Shown here in pieces: positions 33,393 to 41,973 of a DNA stretch of 64,000 nt; within the stretch, counting starts at the first letter, position 1; each line of letters opens with the position of its first letter. The DNA lies in assembly GCA_031256955.1 (NCBI GenBank), contig JAIRPP010000013.1, positions 62,001 to 126,000 of the forward strand, read 5' to 3'. The position numbers were made by a program, and so were the translations under genes. The DNA comes from Candidatus Methanoplasma sp. (GTDB taxonomy: Archaea > Thermoplasmatota > Thermoplasmata > Methanomassiliicoccales > Methanomethylophilaceae). Below the pieces are notes generated by a model. It was not told the origin of the DNA. It searched no databases and worked only from the letters and a program-made list of their open reading frames with translations.

Positions 33393-34433
33393 ATGGAAGA
33401 GTTTGTGGAGGAAAAGCAGGCAGATTCTCAGGAAGAGCAGCTACAGGCGGCCGAGGCCGTCGATGCCACTGTAGAACAGGGAGCGCAGGTCGAAGAGACG
33501 CCCGTCCAGGACGCAGAGCCTGAGGCGGCGGCCCCCGTCGAGGGAGACGAGGCCGTTTCGTCTGAGAACCTTGAAAATCTTGAGCAGAAGCGCAGCATCG
33601 TCAACAACGACGCCGAGAGGCACAGGCGCCTGAGGGACGATCTGAACCGCCAGACCAAGGAGTGGAAGGCCAAGAGGGACGGCCTCAACTCCCAGGTCAG
33701 GGCGCTCGTCGACGAGGCGGGCAGATGCAGGGAGGAGAGGGACTCCTTCAACCAGAAGGTCAGGGACACGAAGGTCGTCAGGGACGAGTGGAACCAGAAG
33801 GTCTCCGCCCTGAAGGACCAGATATCCGCCCTCAGGCCCGAGCGGTCCGCCGACGAGAAGAACGAGGTGCCCGTGAAGGCGCTCAAGAAGCAGCTCCAGG
33901 ATCTCGAGCTCACCCAACAGACCAGGACTCTCGGGAAAGACAAGGAGAACGAGATCGTCAAGCAGATCTCGCAGCTCGCCCGCCAGATAGAATCCAGGGA
34001 GAAGTCCCTGGAGCAGAACGGCGAGGTCAGGGAGGTCATACTGCAGCTCAGGGAGGCGAAGACGCAGGCGGAGGAATGCCACCGCCAGGTGTCCGAGCAC
34101 GCCGAGGCCGCGCAGACCGCCCACGACAAGATGCTGAAGCTCTACGGCGAGGCGGACGCCCTCAGGAAGGAGGCGGACGGGGCGCAGGCCAAGTTCGTCG
34201 AGTGCAAGCAGGCCGCCGACGAGGAGCACAAGAAGCACATAGAGCAGATCAGGTCCGTCCACGAGATAGACAAGGACGTGGCCGGCATCAGGACCAAGAA
34301 GAGCGCGTCGAGGAAGAAGAGCTTCGACGACGGCGCCAAGAAGGAGGCCAAGGAGCTTTTCGAGCGCTTCAAAGCGGGAGAGAAGCTCAGCACGGACGGC
34401 CTCATGACCCTTCAGAAGTCCGGGTACCTCTGA
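33393..34433 (+). CDS. Archaeal coiled-coil protein (COG1340-like)
   Basis: A 346-residue, almost entirely charged helical protein. An acidic, Glu/Ala/Gln-rich N-terminus (EEFVEEKQADSQEEQLQAAE) is followed by a long coiled coil (about 65-310) with heptad Leu/Val/Ile and Lys/Glu/Arg. Within it, DRLRDDLNRQTKEWKAKRD-like and LNSQVRALVDEAGRCREERD segments match the conserved archaeal coiled-coil family COG1340. The C-terminal helix KEAKELFERFKAGEKLSTDGLMTLQKSGYL is the most conserved part of that family. Function is unknown; it is a cytoplasmic, possibly ribosome- or chromosome-associated structural protein. A TATA box GCTTATAAAC (33308-33316) serves it. Confidence 0.85.
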   Translation: MEEFVEEKQADSQEEQLQAAEAVDATVEQGAQVEETPVQDAEPEAAAPVEGDEAVSSENLENLEQKRSIVNNDAERHRRLRDDLNRQTKEWKAKRDGLNSQVRALVDEAGRCREERDSFNQKVRDTKVVRDEWNQKVSALKDQISALRPERSADEKNEVPVKALKKQLQDLELTQQTRTLGKDKENEIVKQISQLARQIESREKSLEQNGEVREVILQLREAKTQAEECHRQVSEHAEAAQTAHDKMLKLYGEADALRKEADGAQAKFVECKQAADEEHKKHIEQIRSVHEIDKDVAGIRTKKSASRKKSFDDGAKKEAKELFERFKAGEKLSTDGLMTLQKSGYL

Positions 34434-34523
34434 AGATCCGCCCCAAACCCCTTCCCCCAAACCGATTCCCCTTCGCGGGCGCGCGTTTTCAGATGCGACC
34501 CGCGGGCCGTCCAGGGGCTTATA

Positions 34524-34558
34524 TTTAGGATATCCTTAACGCCTGAACAAACTATAAA
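34524..34558 (+). promoter_or_regulatory. DtxR-like box and TATA element
   Basis: TTTAGGATATCCTTAA (34524-34539) differs from the ZIP-gene palindrome at 21014 only near its 3' end. It is followed by ACTATAAATA (34551 onward), so transcription should begin near 34580. This is the same operator-then-TATA order as upstream of the ZIP gene. Confidence 0.6.
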
Positions 34559-34579
34559 TATCCCTTCAGCGATAGGACA

Positions 34580-34660
34580 CTTAGTGGGTAAAACGGTCGG
34601 TCCGTAGAGTGCATCCCATCCCTTCTGGCTGACTGACCGTTCCCGCACTACTTTCTCTTC
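34580..34660 (+). other. Possible structured leader or small RNA
   Basis: Downstream of the TATA element at 34551, AACGGTCGGTC (about 34592-34602) can pair with GACTGACCGTT (about 34633-34643) and flanking AGTGGG with CCCGCACT, giving a long hairpin with an apical loop. No open reading frame in this 175-nt stretch is credible. It may be the 5' leader of the gene at 34755 or a separate RNA. The rest of 34434-34523 shows nothing recognisable. Confidence 0.35.
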
Positions 34661-34754
34661 TCGGTTCTCTGCGCGTCCCCGCACGCGATGGTTAAAATAT
34701 CCGTAAGCCGTTTCTCGGATAGGCCTGGGGTGATGGGATACGGTCTGGAGACTC

Positions 34755-36068
34755 GTGAGGGTGGCATTCGCGGCGGCAGCGGCGGCGGCCCTATTCGCGA
34801 TGCTCGCCTCCGTCTGCGCTTCCGACGACGCCCATGCCGCCACCGCCATGGACATCACTGCGGTCTCCGGGGACACCTCCGAGTACGGCCAGCAGGTCAC
34901 ATTCATCGTGTCCCGCGGCGGCGACCACCTGACCGACAACCTGGTCATATACCTCGACGGCGACATAATCCGCCAGGCGTCCTTCGGCGCGAGCGACGTG
35001 TTCTCCTTCGACCTGGACTGGACGCGCCTCGCCGTGGGCCAGCACGCCCTGAGGGCGGTGTACGGCGCGGGCGTGACCGAGGAGGCCACCCTGTACCACG
35101 TCGTGCAGAAGCGCTCCATAACCGTCACCGCGGAGGACAAGTCCAAGTACTTCGACGACCCCGACCCCGCCCTGACCGTGAAGATATCCAAACCCACCGT
35201 GGGCGGGGACGTGCTCATAGGCATGGTGGGCTACGAGGGCGGCGAGGTGGGGGACCACAAGATAGCCGAGACGATCGCGTACTACGTCTCCCCCAGGTCG
35301 TCCGAGGGCAGCTACGAGATAACGTTCGTCCCCGGGACCATGAGGATACTCCCGACGTCCAACATAAGCGACGCCATCGCGAAGCTCGAGAGGATGCCCG
35401 AGAAAGCCGTGACCACGGACGACGCGGACAGGATCGCGGAGGCGTACCGCCTCTACGCGTCGCTGTCCGAGGAGGGCAAGTCTCAGATCCCTTCGGCCCT
35501 GATGGCCAAGATGGAATCCGCGATACTGGCCGCCAGGAGCCTCAACCACAGCACGGGGCTGTCCTTCATAACGAACGTCGAGGGAAAGCCCGGCGTGCCG
35601 TGGTACGTCCGCCTGAGCTTCCCCCCGGTATCCGACCAGGAGCGCGCGCGCTTCGAGGGCGAGATGAGCCGGATGGACTCCCTGTCCATGTACCACATAG
35701 CCCTGGTGGACACGGCCACGGGCTCGGAGTACATCCCGCTGTCCGACTCCATAGAGATAGCCATGCCCGTCGGCGACCTGGCCCGCGGAGGGGCGTACCT
35801 CGTGCGCGAGATAGACGGCGAGGCGGCGGTGATCCTGGTCTACGTCGAAGACGGGCTGGCCAGATTCCGCCTGGACTCCTCCGGGCTCTACGCCGTGGTC
35901 GTGAACGCGGACGTCAGGGAGCTGGAGGACGCGTCCGGCGCGTCCATCGCCATAGTGCTCATCATAGGGGGCATAGCCGCCTCGGTCACGCTGGACAGGA
36001 AGCTGAAGTCGGGCTCCGACGGCGGATCCAAGGGAGGGTCCAAGAAATCCCCCCCGCGGAGCCTCTGA
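34755..36068 (+). CDS. Secreted/surface protein with MBG-like domain and C-terminal membrane anchor
   Basis: A 437-residue protein with a typical signal peptide (VAFAAAAAAALFAMLASVCASDDAHA). An Ig-like beta region (MDITAVSGDTSEYGQQVTFIVSRGG) precedes a segment resembling MBG repeats (RSITVTAEDKSKYFDDPDPALTV). A helical linker and a second beta domain follow. One C-terminal transmembrane helix (ASIAIVLIIGGIAASVTL) ends in a Lys/Ser-rich tail. No ATG is available; GTG 34755 or GTG 34761 starts it. The leader is long (about 175 nt), unusual in this genome where short leaders dominate, and a DtxR-like box lies upstream. Function is unknown; the layout is that of a cell-surface protein. Confidence 0.75.
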   Translation: MRVAFAAAAAAALFAMLASVCASDDAHAATAMDITAVSGDTSEYGQQVTFIVSRGGDHLTDNLVIYLDGDIIRQASFGASDVFSFDLDWTRLAVGQHALRAVYGAGVTEEATLYHVVQKRSITVTAEDKSKYFDDPDPALTVKISKPTVGGDVLIGMVGYEGGEVGDHKIAETIAYYVSPRSSEGSYEITFVPGTMRILPTSNISDAIAKLERMPEKAVTTDDADRIAEAYRLYASLSEEGKSQIPSALMAKMESAILAARSLNHSTGLSFITNVEGKPGVPWYVRLSFPPVSDQERARFEGEMSRMDSLSMYHIALVDTATGSEYIPLSDSIEIAMPVGDLARGGAYLVREIDGEAAVILVYVEDGLARFRLDSSGLYAVVVNADVRELEDASGASIAIVLIIGGIAASVTLDRKLKSGSDGGSKGGSKKSPPRSL

Positions 36069-36125
36069 CCCGCCGCCGGGCTGATGAATATCTAAATAGG
36101 CCGGAGCCCATGACCGACCGATTCC

Positions 36126-37478
36126 ATGGTGCTTGAAGGACTGGGAAAATCCCTCAGAGACGTGATCGGGCACATAGGCAGCTCGTCGGTCGTGGACGAG
36201 GCCCTCATAAAGGACGTGTCCAGGGAGCTGCAGAGGGCCCTTCTGCAGGCCGACGTGAACGTCCAGCTGGTGCTGGAGCTCACCAACAGGATACAGGAGC
36301 GCGCCCTCGGCGAGAAGCCCCCCGCCGGGAAGAGCACGAAGGACCACGTCGTGGGCATAATACACAAGGAGCTCGTGTCGCTCCTGGACAACGGGGAGGG
36401 CCTGCCGCTCAGGCCCCAGAGGATAATGATGGTCGGCCTCTACGGCCAGGGCAAGACCACCACCACCGGCAAGCTCGCCCAGTACTTCATCAAGAAGGGC
36501 TTCTCCGTGGGGATGATAGGCGCGGACGTGTACAGGCCCGCCGCCCTCGACCAGCTGAGGCAGCTGGGCGAGAAGGTCAACGCCGAGGTCTACGGCGAGC
36601 CCGGCGAGACGGACGCGGCCGCGATAGTGGAGCGCGGCCTCGCCAAGCTCTCCGACAAGAAGATAGTGCTCATAGACACGTCCGGGCGCCACGCGCTGGA
36701 GGACGACCTGATCCGCGAGATAAGGGACATAGCCGCCGCCGCCTCCCCCGACGAGAGGATCCTGGTCCTGGACTCCCAGGTGGGCCAGCAGGCGGGCCCG
36801 CAGGCCGCGGCCTTCCACGAGGCGGTGGGGGTCACTGGGGTCATACTCACCAAGATGGACGGCACCGCCAAGGGCGGCGGGGCGCTCTCCGCCGTGGCCA
36901 AGACCAACGCGCGCATCGTGTTCATGGGGACGGGGGAGCACATAAGGGACCTGGAGCCCTTCAGGGCGGACAGGTTCATATCCCGCCTCCTGGGGATGGG
37001 GGACCTGGCGTCCCTGGTCAGCATGGCCAAGGAGGAGATCGGCGACGAGGACGCGATGGAGCAGATCGCCCGCAACATGCTCTCGGGGAGGTTCACCCTG
37101 AACGACATGTACAAGCAGATGGCGGCGGTGACCAAGATGGGCCCGCTCCAGAAGGTCATGTCCATGCTCCCGGGGTTCGGGGGCATGGAGGGCAAGATAG
37201 ACTACGAGGCGTCCCAGGCCAAGCTGGCGAAGTTCAGGGTCATAATGGACTCCATGACCTCCGGGGAGAGGGACGAGCCCTCCATCATCAAGGGCAGGAG
37301 GGTCGAGAGGATAGCCCGCGGGGCGGGGGCGTCCCCCCACGACGTGAAGGAATTGCTGAAGCAGTACAACCAGAGCAAGAAGATGATGGGCTCCATCGGC
37401 AAGGACCGCAAGATGCGCAGGCAGATGATGAAGCAGTTCGGGAACGTGGACCTAGAATCGATCCAGGATGCGGAGTGA
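36126..37478 (+). CDS. srp54: Signal recognition particle GTPase SRP54
   Basis: A 450-residue GTPase binding signal sequences and 7S RNA (encoded at 58012). The N domain (LGKSLRDVIGHIGSSSVVDEALIKDV) is followed by the G domain: G1 GLYGQGKTTTTGKLA, DVYRPAALDQLRQL, G3 DTSGRH, and TKMDGTAKGGGALS. A Met-rich M domain (GPLQKVMSMLPGFGGMEGK) ends with KKMMGSIGKDRKMRRQMMKQF. G1 has Tyr-Gln-Gly where most archaea have Gln-Gly-Ser, while all catalytic residues are kept. It overlaps nothing upstream and sits 1 bp before trmY in the same operon. Confidence 0.95.
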   Translation: MVLEGLGKSLRDVIGHIGSSSVVDEALIKDVSRELQRALLQADVNVQLVLELTNRIQERALGEKPPAGKSTKDHVVGIIHKELVSLLDNGEGLPLRPQRIMMVGLYGQGKTTTTGKLAQYFIKKGFSVGMIGADVYRPAALDQLRQLGEKVNAEVYGEPGETDAAAIVERGLAKLSDKKIVLIDTSGRHALEDDLIREIRDIAAAASPDERILVLDSQVGQQAGPQAAAFHEAVGVTGVILTKMDGTAKGGGALSAVAKTNARIVFMGTGEHIRDLEPFRADRFISRLLGMGDLASLVSMAKEEIGDEDAMEQIARNMLSGRFTLNDMYKQMAAVTKMGPLQKVMSMLPGFGGMEGKIDYEASQAKLAKFRVIMDSMTSGERDEPSIIKGRRVERIARGAGASPHDVKELLKQYNQSKKMMGSIGKDRKMRRQMMKQFGNVDLESIQDAE

Positions 37479-37479
37479 C

Positions 37480-38091
37480 ATGGCCAGGCGCTTCGTTGTC
37501 GTGGGGCACAAGGCGTCGACGACGGCCGACTTCAAGCTCGACGACATAGCCGGCGGGGCCGGGAGGCTGGACATACTGGTCAGGTGCGTCAACGCCTCGT
37601 TCTTCCTCAGCCACGGCATAAGGAGGGACGCCGAGGCGTACCTCGTGCTGCTGGGCGGGGAGGACGCCCCCAAGACGGTCAGGTTCTCGGGGGAGGCCAT
37701 AAGGTACCTCAACCCGGACGAGAGGAGCACCTCCGCCCTGGTCAGGAACGCGCTGATGAAGCCGATCCCCCCGGGGGCGGAGGTCCAGTCGTCGCCCGGG
37801 GTGCACGTGTCCAGGATGTCCTTCGGGGACGTCCTGGACAGGCTCTCCGGGACGGGGGGCTTCGTGTATCTGAAGGAGGACGGGGAGGACTGCAGGTCCG
37901 CCGAGCTCCCCCCGGACCCGGTGTTCGTGCTGGGGGACAACAGGGACCTCACCGAGGAGGAGGAGCGCCTGCTCCTGGAGAAGTCGCCCATGGCGGTGTC
38001 CATCGGGCCGAAGAGCCTCCATGCGGACCACTGCATAATCGTCGCCCAGAACGAGCTGGACAGGCGGCAGGGGCCCGAGGGCGGCGCCTGA
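37480..38091 (+). CDS. trmY: tRNA (pseudouridine-54 N1)-methyltransferase TrmY
   Basis: A 203-residue SPOUT-class enzyme making m1-pseudouridine at tRNA position 54, an archaeal modification. Family motifs are RFVVVGHKASTTADFKLDDIAGGAGRLDILVRCVNASFFLSHGIR (shown in part by its GHKAST and RCVNASFFLSH segments), GEAIRYLNPDERSTSALVRNAL and VFVLGDNRDLTEEEE. ATG 37480 starts 1 bp after the SRP54 stop; an in-frame ATG at 37468 lies inside it. It is convergent with the RNase P RNA gene. Confidence 0.92.
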   Translation: MARRFVVVGHKASTTADFKLDDIAGGAGRLDILVRCVNASFFLSHGIRRDAEAYLVLLGGEDAPKTVRFSGEAIRYLNPDERSTSALVRNALMKPIPPGAEVQSSPGVHVSRMSFGDVLDRLSGTGGFVYLKEDGEDCRSAELPPDPVFVLGDNRDLTEEEERLLLEKSPMAVSIGPKSLHADHCIIVAQNELDRRQGPEGGA

Positions 38092-38111
38092 GCGCGCCCC
38101 CCGGGGCCGGT

Positions 38112-38420
38112 TGCGTCGAGTCATGATAGTACCCCCCCTTCTGTTTCAGGCGGCATTCGACTATGCGCCCTACCCGCCGGTCAGGGGCACGTCACCCCGG
38201 CTGTATGGGTTTGCTCCGATGAGGTGTCGCCGTTTCACCATATCCTCGGGAACGTCACTGTCCGCAGATCATCCTGTCTACCGAGGCTGTGTCGTTTCTG
38301 GGCCCTTGCCAAGGCTCTCGCCCTGCCGGATTTCCCGGCTCATCTCGCCCTGTGGAGGAGGGAAGTTCCTCAGCCGGACCTGAGTCCTACCGTCGGCCGC
38401 CCTTCATCTCTCGACGGCGC
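38112..38420 (-). ncRNA. rnpB: RNase P RNA (archaeal type A)
   Basis: The catalytic RNA that matures tRNA 5' ends. The minus strand reads through conserved blocks: GAGGAACTTCCCTCC (CR-I), ACAGGGCGAGAT, AGAAACGACACAGC, GGTGAAACGGCGACACC and GGGTAGGGCGCATAGTCGAATG, ending ACAGAAGGGGGGTACTA. The ends pair as P1 (CGTCGAG at the 5' end with CTCGACG at 38114-38120). A TATA-like TTAATATC lies at about 38435-38444, some 25 bp upstream. Length is about 309 nt. Exact ends are estimated from P1. Confidence 0.9.
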
Positions 38421-38507
38421 CCCCACGCCTTGGGGATATTAATCCGTATCGGATCCGCGGCGGGGGGGCTTGTCAAAGTTTATTACGTCCCCCCAGGATA
38501 CGGTGGC

Positions 38508-38717
38508 ATGACCGACCACCCTGACAGGATACCGCAGCACAGGCATTGCCGCGAATGCGGGAAGGCGTTCGCGGGAGACGGCTTCTTCTGCGGGGACGAA
38601 TGCAAGGGCTCCGCCGGCGCGGTGGCCAAGAAGAAGATCCGCAGGCTCATGCTCATATGGCTGGCCCTGGTCGCCGGCACGATCGCCGCCGTCTTCGCCT
38701 TCTCCGCCGCGTCATGA
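38508..38717 (+). CDS. DUF2116 zinc-ribbon membrane protein
   Basis: A 69-residue protein. The zinc ribbon HCRECGKAFAGDGFFCGDEC provides two CxxC/CxxxC-type half-sites. A basic stretch (AKKKIRRL) and one C-terminal helix (MLIWLALVAGTIAAVFAFSAA) follow. The layout matches archaeal DUF2116. Its stop overlaps the coaD-fusion start by 4 bp (ATGA). Confidence 0.8.
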   Translation: MTDHPDRIPQHRHCRECGKAFAGDGFFCGDECKGSAGAVAKKKIRRLMLIWLALVAGTIAAVFAFSAAS

Positions 38718-39664
38718 CCAGATCCGTCGTCGCCGGCACGTTCAACGCGCTCCACGCGGGCCACGAGGCGCTCATACGCAGGGCGTTCGAGGAGGGGGAC
38801 GAGGTCCTCGTAGGCATAACCTCCGACGCCGCGGCCGCCAGGGCCGGCCGCCCCTCCGTCCCGCTGTACCTCAGGAGGAGGGAGCTGGAGAGGCTCCTGT
38901 CGGGGATGGGCAAGCCGTGGTCCGTCGCCGTTATAGACGACATGTTCGGCCCGCGCCCCCTCATGGACCCCGCAGAGGTGCTGGTGGTCTCCTCCGAGAC
39001 TGCGGCCAACGCTGCCCTGGTCAACGGGGAGAGGGCGGGCAGGGGGGTCCCCCCCATGAGGGTGGTGGAGGTCCCCATGGCGGTCTCGTCGGACGGGTCC
39101 AGGATAAGCTCCACGGGGGTCCTCTCGGGGAGGTACTCCCGCGACGGGCGCGCGGACGCGCCCGACGTGTCCGTGGGGTCCCTGAACCCCGTGAAGGTGG
39201 AGGCCGTCAGGGCGGTGATGGAGAGGGCGCTCGGCGGCGCCCGCGTCACCCCGGAGGACGTCTCCTCCGGCGTCCCGGAGCAGCCTTTCGGGGACGAGAC
39301 CCGGGAGGGCGCGGTGAACCGCGCCGAGCGCGCATTGAAAGGGCACAGCATGTCCGTGGGGATAGAGGCGGGCGCGTTCGAGACCCGCGACGGGCTGTAC
39401 GACGTGCAGTACTGCGCCATCCTGGACGACCGCGGGAGGCTGACGATCGGGACGGGGATGGGCTTCAGGTACCCCGACGCGGTGGCGGAGCTGGTCCGCG
39501 GCGGGGAGACCGTGGGGAGCGCGATGCGCCTGGCCTACGGCGGCTCCGTCTCCGGCAGGGGGCAGGGGGCCATAGGCTTCCTGAGCGACGGGCTGATAGA
39601 CCGCAAGGAGCTGACCGAGGCGGCGGTGAAGGCCGCCATGGTCCCCAGGATGAGGGACGGGTGA
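38714..39664 (+). CDS. CoaD-like phosphopantetheine adenylyltransferase fused to DUF84 NTPase
   Basis: A 316-residue two-domain protein. Residues 1-about 145 are an archaeal CoaD-like nucleotidyltransferase with AGTFNALHAGHEALIRRAFE (the HxGH motif) and VSSDGSRISSTGVLSGRY (the ISSTxxR region); it makes dephospho-CoA from phosphopantetheine. Residues about 155-316 are a DUF84/YjjX inosine/xanthosine triphosphatase domain (VGSLNPVKVEAVRAVMERAL, DETREGAVNRAERAL, VGIEAGAFE). The frame is open through both, so this is a true fusion. It is uncommon to find CoA synthesis joined to nucleotide-pool cleaning; the same domain order is reported among Thermoplasmatota to my recollection. Start ATG 38714. 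Confidence 0.88.
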   Translation: MTRSVVAGTFNALHAGHEALIRRAFEEGDEVLVGITSDAAAARAGRPSVPLYLRRRELERLLSGMGKPWSVAVIDDMFGPRPLMDPAEVLVVSSETAANAALVNGERAGRGVPPMRVVEVPMAVSSDGSRISSTGVLSGRYSRDGRADAPDVSVGSLNPVKVEAVRAVMERALGGARVTPEDVSSGVPEQPFGDETREGAVNRAERALKGHSMSVGIEAGAFETRDGLYDVQYCAILDDRGRLTIGTGMGFRYPDAVAELVRGGETVGSAMRLAYGGSVSGRGQGAIGFLSDGLIDRKELTEAAVKAAMVPRMRDG

Positions 39665-39667
39665 CGC

Positions 39668-41200
39668 ATGCTGCGCGCGACGCCCCTCGGCCCGGAATCC
39701 CCGTACCTGGGGGACGAATCGAAGATGACCGGGAGCGCGTCCCTGCTGCTGTCCCCCGAGTGCGAGGCGGACGTGATAGAGGCGGTCCGCAGGGCGAGGG
39801 AGTCCGGGGAGCCGCTGACCGTGTCGGGCATGAGGACGGGCATGTGCGGCGGGTGCGTGCCCATGGGCGGGGCGGTGCTTACCATGGAGAGGATGGGCGG
39901 GATAAGGGGGATCGGGAGGGACGGCCGCGGCTTCTTCGTCAGAGTCGGCCCCGCCGCCACCATCAGGGAGATAAACGAGGCCCTCCGCTCCGGGGCGCCC
40001 CTGGCGAGCGCCACCCCCGGCGCGGCGGAGGAGATGCCCCGGGGTGCGTACTTCTATCCAGTGGACCCCACCGAGCTGAACGGGTCCATCGGGGGCAACA
40101 TAGCCACCAACGCGTCCGGGCCCAGGACGCTCAAGTACGGCCCCACCAGGGACTGGGTCCGCCGCGTGCGCCTGGTCATGTCGGACGGGTCCGTCCTCGA
40201 TGTGAAGAGGGGCGACCGCCGCGCCCGCGGGAGGGTCGTCTCGGTCCCCATGGGGGGAGGCCCCGTAGAGGTCCGCCTCCCGTCCTACGAGTTCAACACC
40301 CGCGTGAAGAACACGGCGGGCCTGATGTCAGCCGACGGCATGGACCTGGTGGACCTCTTCGTGGGGAGCGAGGGCACGCTCGGGATAATCACCGAGGCGG
40401 ACCTGTACCTGGCGGAGAGGCACCCCCTGATATCCAACATATTCTTCTTCCCCAGCGACGCGGACGCGTACGCGTTCGTCAGGGACCTGCGCGGATCGTC
40501 CGCGGACCCGGAGTTCCTGGAGTTCCTGGACTCGGGGTCGCTAGACCTCATACGGGGGGTGAGGGAGAGGGACAGGGGGTTCACATCGATGCCGGACCTG
40601 CCGGAGTCCGCCCGCTCCGCGGTCTTCATGGACCTGGAGATGGACGGCCGCCTCGCCGGCAAGTACCGCGAGATAGGGGTCCTGGCGGAGAGGCGCAGCG
40701 GGTCCCTGGACGACAGCTGGTGCGGGCACGAGCTCAGGGACAGGGAGAGGTTCTTCGGCCTGAGGCACTCCGTGCCCCGGACCGTGTTCGAGTACGTGGC
40801 GGGGCTGAAGAGGACGGTTCCCGGCATACACAAGATGGCCACGGACATGTCCGTGCCGCTGGACAGGCTGGACGAGATGGTGGCCGCCAACGAGGCCGCC
40901 ATGGACGCGCACGGGCTGGAGCGCGTGACGTTCGGGCACATAGGCAACGGGCACCTCCATCTGGAGATCATACTGAAGGACATGAGAGACATGGAGGAGG
41001 CGAAGATCGCGTACCGCGAGCTGGCCGCCAAGGCCATAGAGCTGGGCGGGTCCCCCAGCGCGGAGCACGGGATAGGGAAGATGAAGAGGGAGTTCCTGCT
41101 GATGCTCTACGGGGAGGCCGGAGTCGAAGAGATGAGGGAGGTCAAGCGGGCGCTCGACCCCGCAGGCGTATTGTCTCCCGGGAACATGGCGGGACCGTGA
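39668..41200 (+). CDS. FAD-binding D-lactate/glycolate dehydrogenase (GlcD/LctD-like)
   Basis: A 510-residue PCMH-type FAD flavoprotein. The FAD-binding half includes EPLTVSGMRTGMCGGCVPMGG, the conserved PTELNGSIGGNIATNASGPRTLKYGPTRDWV region, and FVGSEGTLGIITEADL. The C-terminal half carries VTFGHIGNGHLHLEI and SPSAEHGIGKMKREFL, where the active-site and FAD histidines of D-2-hydroxyacid dehydrogenases lie. It is immediately followed, with overlap, by etfB and etfA. This order is that of the electron-confurcating lactate dehydrogenase of acetogens. The product probably passes electrons from a 2-hydroxyacid to the Etf pair; the substrate is inferred. Confidence 0.88.
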   Translation: MLRATPLGPESPYLGDESKMTGSASLLLSPECEADVIEAVRRARESGEPLTVSGMRTGMCGGCVPMGGAVLTMERMGGIRGIGRDGRGFFVRVGPAATIREINEALRSGAPLASATPGAAEEMPRGAYFYPVDPTELNGSIGGNIATNASGPRTLKYGPTRDWVRRVRLVMSDGSVLDVKRGDRRARGRVVSVPMGGGPVEVRLPSYEFNTRVKNTAGLMSADGMDLVDLFVGSEGTLGIITEADLYLAERHPLISNIFFFPSDADAYAFVRDLRGSSADPEFLEFLDSGSLDLIRGVRERDRGFTSMPDLPESARSAVFMDLEMDGRLAGKYREIGVLAERRSGSLDDSWCGHELRDRERFFGLRHSVPRTVFEYVAGLKRTVPGIHKMATDMSVPLDRLDEMVAANEAAMDAHGLERVTFGHIGNGHLHLEIILKDMRDMEEAKIAYRELAAKAIELGGSPSAEHGIGKMKREFLLMLYGEAGVEEMREVKRALDPAGVLSPGNMAGP

Positions 41201-41973
41201 GGATCATAGTGTTCGTGAAGCAGGTGCCGGACACCGACAAGGTGTCCGTGGACGGGGAGGGCCGCCTGGTGAGGTCCGGCGCCCCCGCCGTGATGGACGC
41301 GTACAGCGAGTGCGCGCTGGACATGGCCTGCGGGCTGGCCGGGGATGGGGACGAGGTCATAGCGGCGTCCATGGGGCCCCCCGGGGCCCGCGCGGCCCTG
41401 CTCAGATGCCTGGAGCTGGGGGCGGGCGAGGCGTTCCTCATATGCGACCCGGCCTTCGCCGGGTCCGACGCGCACGCGACCGCCACGGTCCTGAGCGCCT
41501 TCGCGATGGAGATCGCCCCGGGCGCGGACCTGATCCTGTGCGGCAAGCAGGCCTCCGACGGGGACACGGCCGAGGTCCCGCCGGAGCTGGCGGAGAAGCT
41601 GGGCGCGCCGCAGTTCTGCTACGTCGAAGATATAAGGATAGAGGGGGGCTCGATGCTCCTGGTCCAGAACTACGGCGACGAGCTGAGGGCGTGCAGGCAC
41701 CCCCTCGGCGCCCTCGCGGTCGCATCGGTGTCCAAGGGGGGCGCCAACCGCCGCCTGCCGTCGGTGAGCGCGTACCTGAGGGCGGCGGCCATGGAGATAA
41801 AGACGGTGGACGCCGCCGCGCTCCGCCTCCCGGAGGGCGCGGCCGGGGCCAGGGGCTCCAAGACCAGGATAGCTTCGACCATGGCGTCGGGGGCCGGCAG
41901 GCGCGGGGAGGCCGTGGACGGGTCGGACCCCGCGCTCGCCGCGTCCGCCATACTGAGGGGGATGGCGCCTTGA
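41197..41973 (+). CDS. etfB: Electron transfer flavoprotein beta subunit
   Basis: A 258-residue EtfB/FixA-family protein. It contains the N-terminal IIVFVKQVPDTDKVSVD, MDAYSECALDMACGLA, LILCGKQASDGDTAEVPPELAEKLG and RRLPSVSAYLRAA, all family hallmarks. It starts at GTG 41197, overlapping the dehydrogenase stop by 4 bp, and its own stop overlaps etfA's TTG start by 4 bp. EtfB binds AMP or, in bifurcating complexes, FAD and NADH; which applies cannot be read here. It works as a heterodimer with EtfA. Confidence 0.9.
   Translation: MRIIVFVKQVPDTDKVSVDGEGRLVRSGAPAVMDAYSECALDMACGLAGDGDEVIAASMGPPGARAALLRCLELGAGEAFLICDPAFAGSDAHATATVLSAFAMEIAPGADLILCGKQASDGDTAEVPPELAEKLGAPQFCYVEDIRIEGGSMLLVQNYGDELRACRHPLGALAVASVSKGGANRRLPSVSAYLRAAAMEIKTVDAAALRLPEGAAGARGSKTRIASTMASGAGRRGEAVDGSDPALAASAILRGMAP

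Noticed and set aside
34688-36136. Frame with Arg/Gly/His-rich translation overlapping the surface protein
   Set aside because: It lacks domains and overlaps the signal-peptide protein at 34755 in another frame, so it is a shadow.
38917-41190. Long plus-strand frame ahead of etfB
   Set aside because: Only its last part (from GTG 41197) is coding; the rest is antiframe to the CoaD fusion and dehydrogenase genes.
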